Assembly (NCBI GenBank): GCA_947579605.1
Contig: OX388325.1
Span: 739,572 to 803,571 of the forward strand
DNA length: 64,000 bases
DNA from: Athripsodes cinereus
Lineage: Eukaryota; Arthropoda; Insecta; Trichoptera; Leptoceridae
Reading direction: 5' to 3'
Part shown: positions 31,438 through 41,395 of the stretch, piece after piece
Layout: each line of letters begins with the position of its first letter
Numbering within the stretch: the stretch's first letter is position 1
The notes under the pieces: model-generated
Databases searched by the model: none
Seen by the model: the letters and a program-made list of their open reading frames with translations, nothing else
What the model was told of the DNA's origin: nothing
Translations under genes and position numbers: made by a program

Positions 31438-31730
31438 TGATGATGATGATGATTTTATTTTTGACGCCGTTTAACAGTCCCTAGACCATTTTGAGGGCGC
31501 CAGTGAAGAGTTTTTAATTTGCTTCTGAAGCTGTTGACAGTTTGACTATCTCTCAATGGCACCGGTAGGCGATACCACATAACCGGTCCAACAACACCAA
31601 AGACCCTCTCATAGAAGTTAGACTTACCAGTTCTATTGGGCTCAGAAAGTCTATTCACAGTCAGTTCCGAAGAGCACAGAGGTCTTCTAGTGGTCGAGTC
31701 AAGGGGACAAATCTCTGTGAGGCACGATAG
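31438..31730 (-). pseudogene. CR1 G RT C-terminus and 3' end
   Basis: The complement encodes 'VNRLSEPNRTGKSNFYERVF', 'GVVGPVMWYRLPVPLRDSQT' and 'FRSKLKT'. Upstream (31,680-31,725) lies 'RPLVDSTTRRPLCS'-like sequence, i.e. further into the RT than the copy at 22,905. The tail is (ATG)n on +. Confidence 0.8.
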
Positions 31731-32164
31731 ATATATTATTTATTCGAATGAAGGGGTATTCGTAATTTGAAGTTAGTTGATAAAACATTAAAATAATACA
31801 CTGCTATTTTTCATCCGTTATTTAAAAATAATAACAGCGACGTATAAAAAAAATAACACTGTTATTTCTGCCTCACACCTCTCTATTATTTTCCGTCACG
31901 CATAGTATACACCATAAACTCCCCTAGATCCCCCCCCCCCCCATAACAGCAGCAGTTACACATCCACAGCCCAATAGCCTTTATCTTGCACCCCCCACAC
32001 TCCATACTACGGAGGAGTTCTACGTACATACATACTTATGTACATATTATTTGGTACAAGGTATATTTTGATGAGAGGTTATTTACATCCGCGTTTTACA
32101 CACGTTTTTGGATTACGTGTACGTTATGTCATAATGAAAGTTTTGTCTCAAATAATATTTTTTT
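31731..32164. other. unclassified, with a poly-C run near 31,930
   Basis: C-rich 31,920-32,010; no element recognised. Confidence 0.4.
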
Positions 32165-32715
32165 TTTACGCGGCGGCAGAATTGCCATCCACACTTCTCA
32201 GCATTATACAACCCGATAAGTCTCCATATGATCAGTCATGGTCACACAAAAACTTAACAGTCTAATGCCGGGAAAAATTCACCTATCCAGATATACCTAC
32301 AGGATATCAAAGGATTAGGCTCAAAACGCGGGATCAAAATACCAGCATTGTGCCTGAAATATCTGTGTTCAAAAACTTTTTACAATATTACAAGTGTTTA
32401 TTATAATAGATTTTTGAATTTTAATATACAAATAAACCGGTAAATCTAATTTTTGTAAATTATTTATTAAAGATTTCGAAGTTACCCCTGTAGCTGACAT
32501 GACTAAAGGTATTACCTATATAAACGGATCTAGAATGCCAAATATTTTTTATTTCTCCTGCTAGTTCTGTATATTTACGTATTTTTTCTGCGACGGTTGT
32601 TTGTATATTATGTGTATTTGGGACAGCGATATCTATTAGGTACGTTATTTTATTACGTTTATCATGTAATACTAAATCGGGTCTATTATGATGTATTTGT
32701 CTATCTGTTATTTCC
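32165..32715 (-). pseudogene. PD..D-endonuclease-type LINE C-terminus, family H, second copy
   Basis: Over 90% identical by eye to 17,113-17,680. Coding part on the complement 32,712-32,334 carries the same RPD and 'IDIAVPNTHN' motifs and the same terminal '..NTDISGTMLVF'. It is 5' truncated 14-20 codons before the RPD motif, and its 3' end has a poly(A)-type tail (poly-T at 32,156-32,167). Confidence 0.75.
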
Positions 32716-33237
32716 TGTTTTATTTTATTTTATTTATTTATTGACCAAGCAAAATATACAGTCATTTGGCATTCAATAGCGCTGCAAGGCTTATTTTCCT
32801 CGAAGATAAGGGTTGCCACATCACACCTCTGCTGGAAAAGTTGTACTGGTTAAGAGAAGGTGAAAGGGTGCCTTATAGTTTACAAAGCTTTGAACGAAAT
32901 GGCACCTCAGTCACTTTCTGAGCTCTGTGTTCTCAAAACACCTGCAAGTAGACCTCTACGCTCAGCTAAGATATCCACCAACATTAGGGTGTCCCTTATT
33001 TTTCAAAGTTTTAATTTTACAACGCATAGGCTCTTATTTTGTTCATTTGGTCCTAAAACACTCATAAAACCAATTTTTATCTTATTCGGAACAGTGCAAC
33101 CCGTGCCGACTTGCAAGGAAACATCTTCATACAAATTACTTCCCAGGGGCGGTGAATGCCCACTGTTATTGTCACTCAGTCTCGGTTTTTTTGGTAATTA
33201 TCGCGGATTTTTTTATATTTCAAAGATGTCAGTAGAA

Positions 33238-34680
33238 CTAAGAAGCAATGTAAACAGTATTTTCTTGGTTGGTGGAGTAAATCAATAGATGACAGGTGCA
33301 AAATAACCGTCCAATCGTCAAGTTCTCGCAGTTCTGTCTTTCGACATACGCGATATCAAGTTGAATGTTAGTGAAAGCAAAATCTAGTCATTCGCGTATG
33401 CATTACATTCTGGGAAAAGGTTACAATACCTAATAGAGCTGTTAATAACCGTGTTAAGAGGTCAGGGGATTTTTATTTGGTCTGGAAAGAGCTGCCAAAA
33501 AATAGCAAGAAGATTCAGGATTTTCATCGGCACCGTGAGGAGAATTTCCACTTGAATTGGATAATATATGCGATATTGTATTCGCCGATGCTCTCAAAAG
33601 ACTAAAAACCAGAGAAGATAATAAATTATTGTAAAAGCAAAGAGAACAAAGACGTACAGGATGCTTAGCGGGTGTTGACAAAAAAAATGGCTGAAATTGA
33701 AAAAAAGCGAGGCTGAAAAAATTTGTAGAAGAGAAAAAGAGATTAATGCGTATGGTTTCAGAGAGCTTGTTGGCACCGCTGCTTTACACAGCTTTGATAT
33801 GCCTGAGAGAGCCTCTGGCATCCACATAATTTTAAAATCAGATCTACTGGCGCAATGCATCAAGCACGATGGATAACAAGAGCTATTTACTCTCCGAAAA
33901 TATGTTTATTGCAGTCTTAGTTTGAAATGGGCGCGAAGGACAAAGAAACTTTACTAGATGTTTGTTTGTTTATTGTGGTAGTTCATGTATGTAAAGTCCT
34001 TGCTTGAATGTTGTTTGGTGTTGAAAGCGGCGAATCAAGACTTGTGTTTTTTTTTAAACATTAAATGGTAACGAAAGAATTGACAAGCTGATTTCCAAAG
34101 CGACTTAAAACAAGTTCAGTCAACATTTTGAGATATTTGTTAAAAGAAATAGACGTCCTTTTAATTTTTATTATAAAATTGATGAGCAGACCAAAGGGAC
34201 CACTGTAGAAAATTTACAAAAAAAGAAAACTTTGGTGATTTGGGTAAGACATATGAACAATCGAAGGAACAGATGTCTGGCTCTCTATATGTTAGGTAGT
34301 AGTGCTCAATTTATTTAATATTCTACAAGTAGCCTTAATGTTTAATAGGAAAAATTTTGAGTTATTTTGTATCCGTCAAGAGCAAAGATTTATTTTCACA
34401 ACTAAAACTTGACAGCACTTTCCTTCAAGAAGGTGTATCTTCGTATAAAGAAATCGTGGCATTTGTGGAAGCTTAAAAAAAGATATCTAGCTTAAAAGCA
34501 GTGAATGACACAGCTGAAAGAGCTGATAAACTAATTCAAGGCTTTCATGGTTTGATAACCGCAGACGAAGAATAGAATCAGTTCTTATGACGTTGGGTGC
34601 ATGAACATAGAAAAATGTACCTAGACTGTAAAAGAGAGACTTTTTAGAGGATATATCGGAATTAATAAATATCAATATTG
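33238..34680 (+). pseudogene. decayed protein gene of the hAT-like element
   Basis: Pieces in shifting frames: 'FWEKVTIPNRAVNNRVKR' near 33,401, 'REDNKLL' and 'QREQRRTGCLAGVDKK' near 33,640, 'TRAIYSPKICLLQS' near 33,880, 'LDVCLFIVVVHV' near 33,955, 'KAVNDTAERADKLIQGFHG' near 34,498 and 'RWVHEHRKMYLDCKRE' near 34,590. I recall a widespread arthropod repeat protein with the same order of motifs but cannot name it. Many stops and frameshifts; not functional. Confidence 0.55.
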
Positions 34681-34770
34681 TTAACTTTTTTTTGATAATT
34701 ATAAGAAATGCTCCATATAAATTTGTATTTTCATCAATATTTAGCTAACAAAGTGGTATTAAGTGATGAT

Positions 34771-34821
34771 TTCTTCTTATTTCATTTTACGGCAATGCAC
34801 CCGCAATCGAGTGATTTATGA
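34771..34821 (-). mobile_element. 51 bp mini-retroposon, copy 1
   Basis: Flanked by perfect 11 bp duplications TAAGTGATGAT (34,760-34,770; 34,822-34,832). On the minus strand it reads 'tcactcgattgcgggtgcat', 'tgccgtaaaatga' and an A-rich 'aataagaagaa' end. It sits inside the hAT element, so it arrived later. Confidence 0.7.
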
Positions 34822-35273
34822 TAAGTGATGATCTACAGCTAAATTTAAAAGACGCTTTCAGCAGCTTTTTTCTAAAACTTTGAGGCTCTGTCGGCACGGG
34901 TTCCAATCAACGTAGAAAGCTTAAATTCTGTATTTGGGTAAGTATTAGGCTAATAAACACAATTAGAGGGTATGCGTTTCAATAACTGAAAAAAAAATTT
35001 TTTCGACCAAATAAGGGACACCCTAACCAACATGCTGGACGAAAACAACAGAGCAAACAAGTCCTGCTTCTATGATAGGGCTTTTGACGTCGCAGGACCC
35101 GTTATTTGGAACCGACTCCCCGAGGACCTCCGTAAAAACCAGCCGATAACAAAGTTCAGGAGCAAGTTGATGACATCTCTCTCCCAACATAGTTTCCCGC
35201 GCCCTTGAGATGGATACTCCATTAAACGGCGCTCAATAAATCATCCAACATACATACATTACAAACAAGTAAG

Positions 35274-35630
35274 TAGTGTAAGAGATCGTGTGCGTAACAG
35301 TTCTATACGAGAGGAATGTTGAATGGAAGGTGGTGAAGTAACAACAATGAATGTAAATAAATTACGATGTTTTGGGCACGTGGAAATAATGAATAACGAC
35401 AGCGGTACTCGGAGACTTGGACGTCCAAGGATCAAATGGCAAGATCATTTAAATCAAATCCTACAAGACGGTCACGTGTTGAGCACATTGAACAGGAGAG
35501 CATGCTCGAGGAATTTTATGACAGTGACGGAAGCGAAAGATGTATGCATGGATAGATGGAAGTGGCGCTCGATCCTTTCTGCCTAAACCGCTAGGGAAGC
35601 GGCGTGATGGTATGGATGGATGGATGGATG
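35274..35630 (+). pseudogene. RTE-like LINE 3' end, family B
   Basis: 'SVRDRVRNS', 'MNVNKLRCFGHVEIM', then a deletion to 'GTRRLGRPRIKWQDHLNQIL' and 'TLNRRACSRNFMTVTEAKDV'. The 3' tail is (TGGA)n at 35,612-35,632, different from the (TATG)n tail at 27.6 kb. Confidence 0.85.
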
Positions 35631-35702
35631 GGTGGACATTACATCAATATTTGACGAATGAACTTTGCGGATATTACAAGTATATCGGTGTGTTTACATT
35701 TA

Positions 35703-35927
35703 CATGCATAGACAATTCACATAGACCGAGCTAGTCCCAAATCAGATTGAATCTTGTATTATGGGTACTAACACGACGATACACATAGGTATATACAATG
35801 CACTACACACAATCATATATATGTCACACCCAGACCCAGACCCAGAAGTCTTTTTGCCCTGGACGGGAATCGAACCCGAGACCTCGTGATTCAAAGGCAA
35901 GAGCGTTACTTCTGCACCACACCGGCC
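35703..35927 (-). mobile_element. tRNA-derived SINE S2, near full length
   Basis: B box on the complement of 35,864-35,876 ('gggaatcgaaccc'), 5' end 'caccacaccgg' at the right, 3' end 'gaccgagctagtccc' at the left. Confidence 0.8.
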
Positions 35928-36502
35928 GGCCAAATCTATAAAAAAGACTAAAAAAAACATGAAATGAGTTCATCAAGTTCACTTATCACAACAATTGTAA
36001 ATTTGAGATCGCATTGGCCGAAAACTGTTACGATTTCCAGGTGAATGGATACAAATAAATGATATTGTGCAATGGTCGAGTTTATCGCAGAATCGATATC
36101 TTCCAACTAACCTATAGGTTAATAACCAATACTCATGTACATAAATGTTGAAAATGACTTTTTTCAGCTACCGCGGGATTGCCTTGCACGTATTTTTGAC
36201 TATAGTCACTTCGCGCATCGTAGAGTTAATATCAAAACATGGCCACTCGTGAACTGAAGAAAGTATATATTTAGGCATCGCTTATGTATGAATATTTTCA
36301 GCAATTTTGCTAAAAACACTTTTTCAACCCCCCCTTTCCTCACAGGGTCAACGGACTTAGTGTTGTGCTAACGTTGGGAGGGGTAGGGGGCTCTTTACTA
36401 CTTCCAAATTTACTGTACGTGGGAGAGGGGGAGTGTGGGTGGCATCAGTGTTGGAACATTTTTTTTATATTGATTACGCTTTCAAAGACTACAACTACAC
36501 AC
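35928..36502. other. unclassified, with J and Z scraps
   Basis: 36,075-36,115 matches J ('cgagtttatcgcagaa', 'atcttccaactaacc'); 36,195-36,225 matches the Z loop ('tttttgactatagtcacttc'). G-rich 36,370-36,450 is unassigned; the 92-codon frame over it is not convincing. Confidence 0.45.
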
Positions 36503-36720
36503 ACACCATCACGTGATTCCACAAGTGGGGTATCCTGCAGACCAGCTGCGTGCTATAAACATGCAGGCCGTCTTTTCTCTGCCAATAAGAAAATAAGACA
36601 TTCAAGATGGGTGACAAACCTCATCGCTGATTTTGAGATGTAATATGTTTTTATTTTTCGGACATCTGCCTTTTACAGGACACGCGAAAACTTACGAAAA
36701 GAGTGGGAGACCAATTCTCC
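36503..36720 (-). mobile_element. SINE-like family E
   Basis: 'accatcacgtgattccacaa' through 'gggagaccaattct'; lacks the last 5' bases. CACA-rich tail at left. Confidence 0.7.
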
Positions 36721-37507
36721 AAGAAATTTTAGTCATATACGTAACGCTGTACTGGTTGGAAAGGGCGCCAACGAAGGCATTATTACAACACTAATTCTAT
36801 AAAAAAAAATATGTATTCAGGGAAACATTGGTAAAAAATCCAACAGGCTTTGTCACTACTACATTGAAGGAAACCTACCGACCAGGATAGCGCAGAAGTC
36901 TGGGGACTTCCATTTATCCGAATTCTATGTACACTAAACAAATCTTGTCCACACGGTGGGATGTCCCTTGGGGAAGGAAGCGTATCTGTGAGGACTCCAG
37001 TATCGGCGACCCTCGGGTTCGCCGGCATGAATACCTAAGAAAGCTTCCAGACACCTCAACTCTGCTTTCTGCTCATTCTTTTTTATTGATTGTTATATTT
37101 GTGTTGTTTTTTTTAAAATATTGCTTTCCTGTTTAGGTTGAGGAAATGCCTTTGTTATGCATTGTTTTTTTTTTGCTTTGTCACCACTTGCGATTCTTCA
37201 AAAATGTTGCTTCTACTCGTAAATGAACAATTCAAATAGTATTTGATACATTTTAGCATGTATGTATGTCACACCACTGCGCGGGTGCAATAACAGCAAT
37301 AGATAGTAACGCACTGTGGTGTGAGAGTGTTGTGTTTAGAGGTGGGGGTGGGGGTGGATGTTTCGGGTTGTGTGTTGGGGGTCTGATAGGCCAGAGACCT
37401 CTCTATCTCCCACAACCCCTTCTGTTCGCTTCCTTGGTGGTATAAAAGTGCGTTGACATATTTTCATTTTTGTACGTTTAGTATTATTGCTTAAATGTAA
37501 AAATATA
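36721..37507. other. unclassified stretch, partly GT-rich
   Basis: 36,920-37,050 has higher GC and open frames on both strands ('LRKLPDTSTLLSAHSFL' on +) but no family resemblance. 37,320-37,400 is G/GT-rich. Confidence 0.35.
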
Positions 37508-37915
37508 TAACTGTACGCCGCGCCGGAGCGAAATTACACTATCTCAATGGACGTCAGAGCGAAACTGAACTATCTCAATGGATGCTGGAGCGAAACTACA
37601 CTATCTTGATGGACGCCAGGGCAAAACTACACTATCACAATGGATGCCAGAGCGAAACTACACTATGTATCTCAATGGACGCCAGAGGGAAACTACACTA
37701 TCTCAATGGACGCCAGAGCAAATCAACACTATCTCAATGGACGCCAGGGCAAATCTACACTATCACAATGGATGCCAGAGCGAAAGTACACTATGTATCT
37801 CAATGGACGCCAGAGGGAAACTATACTATCTCAATGGACGCCAGAGCAAATCAACACTATCTCAATGGACGCCATTTTTCAGTATGACCGTGCAAAGTTT
37901 TTTCAACAAAATTAT
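37508..37915 (+). repeat. 31 bp minisatellite (repeat R expansion) with 128 bp higher-order unit
   Basis: 'caatgga'-type anchors lie at 37,545, 37,576, 37,607, 37,638, 37,673, 37,704, 37,735, 37,766, 37,801, 37,832 and 37,863. Spacing is 31 bp except two of 35 bp, which define a 35+31+31+31 = 128 bp higher-order unit. All three + frames are open because the unit has no stop in any frame. Array flanks match single-unit R copies. Confidence 0.9.
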
Positions 37916-37987
37916 ATTTTCTTCTCACATGTTAGTTATCAAGATATTATTCTTAATAATTATTGTAAATGATTGTTATTAATCATA

Positions 37988-38032
37988 TCTCACACTTCTT
38001 TGAAAAAAAGAATCTTTTTTCAAAGTGTGAGA
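37988..38032. repeat. perfect-stem hairpin
   Basis: 'tctcacactt' ... 'aagtgtgaga' with a further paired TTTGAAAAAA/TTTTTTCAAA segment, offset by three unpaired bases. Confidence 0.6.
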
Positions 38033-38073
38033 GAAGAAATTTTTTTTTTTATGAATTTAAAATGAATAGGTAT

Positions 38074-38126
38074 TTATTCTTCTTATTTCATTTTACGGCA
38101 ATGCACCCGCAATCGAGTGAATTATG
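38074..38126 (-). mobile_element. 53 bp mini-retroposon, copy 2
   Basis: Flanked by perfect 13 bp duplications AATGAATAGGTAT (38,061-38,073; 38,127-38,139). The empty site is present at about 53,955 in another Helitron copy. Matches copy 1 with one mismatch over about 49 bases. Confidence 0.75.
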
Positions 38127-38222
38127 AATGAATAGGTATCTACCTAAAAAAAAAAAATAGTACCTACATATACCTATTACGTACAGTAGATAATTTATAA
38201 ACAAATCTGAGTTAAGTATAAT

Positions 38223-38497
38223 AGACCATTAAAGGTCACGTGGTTTTGTCTATGGATTTGCTTTTGCTTGGGGGGCAAACAATCAGATTGCGCAAATCAT
38301 CCTTGTAAGATGTTATGCCATAAGAGAAAAAAAAGAAAGTCAGACGACAAAATAATAACAAAATCGACACTGACAGTTTTTTTTATTATTAGGTATTCTT
38401 TAGGCGTTCCACCTAATGTTACACCGTAATCGTCTGTTGTGTTGGGATGCCTGATGCCCCTCAATGATTTTTCTGTGACGTCATCCTTTAATGGTCT
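38223..38497 (-). mobile_element. AGACCATT MITE, copy 2
   Basis: Inverted relative to copy 1 at 10,376. AT on both sides; the paralogous empty site in the Helitron near 54,040 supports a 2 bp AT duplication. Confidence 0.75.
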
Positions 38498-39009
38498 ATT
38501 GTACAACATAAATGAATTTTATTTTTTGGTGATGATGACACACTTGGACAATTACGGGAGTTTGTAAAGAGATTACAAATATTTATCATTCATTGATTGT
38601 TAGGCGGTACGAAGTTCGCTGGGTCAGCTAGTAAATAAATAAATAAAAACTCCGTATTCTCCGTGTTCTTTCACATATTCTTACTTAGATTATTAATTAA
38701 CTCATATAGCTGCAATGTTATTGACATTAGATATGTACTTGTAAAAATAATTAATGTAGTTATAATGATTGTTCACTACCCTCAGCAGCAGTGCAGTATT
38801 ATTATTAGTTTAGGTATTGTTGTACATTATTATGTTTTACAATACTATGTATTTTCACGGTTGGGCAAATGCAGTTCTGTATATAAACGTACCTGCCTAT
38901 GTATTAAAGTATAGATTATATTGGTACAAATGTTTCAGTGGCGGCACTACACTTTTTACATTCGTTGTGCTTTAGTCATGGAAAGAAAGAAAAAAGAATT
39001 ACTAAATAG

Positions 39010-39148
39010 TAGAGATACAACGAATTTTAGACATCCATTCGGTATTTTGTCTATTCGGCAACATTTTTTGCCGAATATTCGGTTATTCGGCACATGATCG
39101 TGCATAATATTCGATATTTGGTCAAATATACTATTCTTTGCATCTCTG
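39010..39148. mobile_element. short hAT-like MITE
   Basis: Termini 'tagagatacaacgaat' and complement 'cagagatgcaaagaat'; flanks CTAAATAG / CTAAGAAG are a 6-of-8 target duplication. The core is made of 'cgaatattcgg' palindromes. Confidence 0.65.
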
Positions 39149-39245
39149 CTAAGAAGGTATATGTGAATGGCTGAGAGTAAAAGAGTGTTCGAAGACGTGG
39201 TCACCTATTTTTTTAATGTACCACTGCCAACTTAATGTAGGTATA

Positions 39246-39300
39246 TTGGATGATTTATTCGTCGCCGTTTAATGGAACATCCATCTCAAAAGCTTTCTGC
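39246..39300 (-). mobile_element. CR1 G 3' end fragment
   Basis: 'cgtcgccgtttaatggaaca' and 'catctcaaaagc'. Confidence 0.5.
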
Positions 39301-39494
39301 TTAACTTAAGAGCTGTTTATCCAAATTATTGGACAGTGGACAAAATGATGGGTTCGCCTGCAAATTCTCATCGATCCAAGAACTTGAGAAAACAGCACAT
39401 TAAGATGCCATTTTATATACGTAGTTTAAGATGAATACAAGTACTTTTGTGAGAAAGCGGCAATAATTTGATATAGATCTTAGAATTGGATAGA

Positions 39495-39668
39495 TACTTG
39501 ATTTTTTTACACTTTTACATTTTAATGTGTTTACATTTTTAAGTCTCAAATTTATGTTTATTAGATTGGTAAGAAGGGGATCTTAATTGGTTTGCTCATA
39601 GTTGTTTTTTAATGTTTGTACCAATTGTTTCAACTGTCTGATCCTTACAGAATAAATTAAATAAAAAA
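39495..39668 (+). mobile_element. LINE/SINE 3' end, family M
   Basis: 'aagaaggggatcttaattgg', 'tttgctcatagttg', end 'gatccttacagaataaatta'. Confidence 0.6.
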
Positions 39669-40496
39669 TGCGTCATTGCGATAAACTCACCATCTGCAGG
39701 TATATTGATTGTATTTTTTTTAAATACATTATTTAAGTAACATCGTTTGTCTACCTGCAGTAAAAAATAATAAATTTGAAACGTCGTTTAATACAATATA
39801 ATGGTGATCCGATTCATAGCGCATTTTACAGTGTTCCATGCAGTTGTTAAGACATGCTTTGTTATTTTGCAAGTATGGATAGCACGCCACTGATTACCTC
39901 TCGCGTCTTGCGCTTATAATAATAACATTATTGTATTATTCATTAAAACCCGTCATAGAGCACAACCTTGTTTATTCAAAATGAGATGGTTTGAACATGA
40001 AGAGAGATTGAAATAAGTTTGTGACACAAACCAATATTTGTTTTTATTTTATGATTTATTCGATTTAATTCTGTAATTTTATTTGTGATATTTTATTCGT
40101 AGTGTGATTTTTTGTGCTTCCCTGTTGATTTTTTAAAAATTATTTATTACAGGTTCATCCACATAGTGAATAATTTTTAATCATTTTCATTGCAACATCA
40201 TCCATTGTTATTTAATTACTCATTCGATATATTTGATTAACATGACTCCATTAATCTGTGTTGGTTGTTAATTTAATTTTGTAATTTAATTTGTGCAGGG
40301 TCATCCATATAATATATATTTTTGATTATTATTTTATTACTCACTTGATCTATTAAATTTGCATGCTTCTAAAGTCTTGTTTGTTGGTTATTATTTTGAT
40401 TTTATAGTTTTTTATAATATTATTTGATTCATATATTGTGATTTTTAAATATTTTTCTTAGACATCATTCTATATACCTTAGCATATGTTTTATTA
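39669..40496. other. unclassified, with a J scrap at 39,680
   Basis: 'cattgcgataaactcaccat' is J-like. 40,000-40,480 is AT-rich with no recognised element. Confidence 0.35.
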
Positions 40497-41310
40497 TTAT
40501 TATTATTACTGACAATAAGACGATTCTTACAAGGATCATTACAGCTGAAGGCCAATGCGATCCCAGAAGAAAACATTAAACAATATCCAAACGACAACAC
40601 AACTACAATATATCCTCGATTTTCCTTATAAATTCTGCATACGTCACGTTGAAGATATCAACCTCTCCAGCCAGACCATTAAACATTTGAATAGCTTTTC
40701 CCACTGGGGAGTTTGCCAATATGTTTGTTCGGCTTTGAGGCTGATAAAAAAAATCGTGATGCCGAGAACGTCCATATGCATCGGGAACATATATATTGAA
40801 TTTTTCTAGTATTATTGGATTAAATATGATACCGTTGAGTAGCTTAAAAAAGTGACGAGCACAGAATACATATCGGCGATGTTCTAAAGTATTATAGCCA
40901 AGGCAACCCATTACGAATGAAGATGGAAACAGGTAGGGATAATATCCATATATTTTCCAATATAGCGACCTTAAAAATATTCTTTGTACCTTTTCTACCA
41001 TTAAAACATACGTGTCTTCCGATGGACACCAAATAATCGAACCTGACTCCAGAACACTCCGAACTAATGACTCATATAAAAGCTTTAACGTGTTTGGATT
41101 TTGAAAGTTGTTGGAGTGTCTCAACAAAAAACCCAGCGATTTGTAAGCCTTTTGAGTTATATCCGTAATATGCTCCCTGAAATGAAAATTCTGAGTGAAA
41201 AGAACACCAAGGTCCTTAGACTTCTCAACTCTGATGAGCAATGTATTATCCATGGTGTAGTCATAAATCATCGGTTGCCTAGATCTAGAATATGTCATAA
41301 TGTTACATTT
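40497..41310 (-). pseudogene. Jockey/CR1-group LINE RT C-terminus, family X
   Basis: The complement from 41,298 to 40,603 has 231 uninterrupted codons: 'KSKDLGVLFTQNFHFREHI', 'KAYKSLGFLLRHSNNFQNP', 'YESLVRSVLESGSIIWCPSE', 'VEKVQRIFLRSLYWK', 'LEHRRYVFCARHFFKLLNGI' and 'VPDAYGRSRHHDFF'. DLGV, LVRS.LE..S.IW.P and VQ..FLR are the thumb and post-thumb motifs. The catalytic palm is missing. The 3' end is 'cgtcttattgtcag' plus (TAA)n at the left edge. A + copy lies at 49,219. Confidence 0.85.
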
Positions 41311-41334
41311 TTTTACATTTATATACTTTTATTG

Positions 41335-41395
41335 TGTTTTCTTTTAATTTGTAAAGGCGAAAGCCGTTTGTATTGTTAATAAATAAATAATAAAC
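41335..41395 (+). mobile_element. LINE/SINE 3' tail, type L
   Basis: 'tgtaaaggcgaaagccgttt' then (AAAT)n. Confidence 0.5.

Larger units (their letters stand above)
32985..35025 (+). mobile_element. hAT-like DNA transposon, 2,041 bp, nested in CR1
   Basis: Perfect 17 bp terminal inverted repeats 'tagggtgtcccttattt' (32,985-33,001; complement 35,009-35,025) and a perfect 8 bp target duplication ACCAACAT (32,977-32,984; 35,026-35,033). The 8 bp duplication and terminus fit hAT. The interior holds a decayed protein gene on + and a later 51 bp retroposon. Confidence 0.85.
32752..35255 (+). pseudogene. CR1-like LINE C-terminus split by a hAT element
   Basis: Left exon-like part 32,752-32,984 encodes 'LAFNSAARLIF' and 'VYKALNEMAPQSLSELCVL' with one frameshift. 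Right part from 35,034 encodes 'NRANKSCFYDRAFDVAGPVI', 'WNRLPEDLRKNQPITKFRSK' and a stop at 35,206, then the 'ggatactccattaaacggcg' 3' end. The interruption is a transposon, not an intron. Confidence 0.85.
38050..38631 (+). mobile_element. Helitron-like group I, carrying a mini-retroposon and a MITE
   Basis: Ends 'ggcggtacgaagttcgctgg', then GTCAGCTAG at 38,623-38,631 followed by T. Body matches 53,943-54,179 minus the two insertions. 5' end not identified. Confidence 0.7.

Noticed and set aside
32752..35255. Two exons of a gene separated by an intron
   Set aside because: The intervening sequence has terminal inverted repeats and an 8 bp duplication and no splice-site logic; the flanking coding is a CR1.
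36927..37136. Small proteins at 36.8-37.1 kb on both strands
   Set aside because: Overlapping frames on opposite strands, no homologous copy and no recognisable domain; left as unclassified.
37430..37450. TATA box ('tataaaa') near 37,441 as a promoter for the minisatellite
   Set aside because: Such a motif is expected often in sequence this AT-rich and nothing else supports transcription.
37578..37982. Repetitive protein in the 37.5 kb array
   Set aside because: All three frames are open at once and the unit is 31 bp, so the frame drifts with each unit. This is a property of the repeat, not evidence of selection for a protein.
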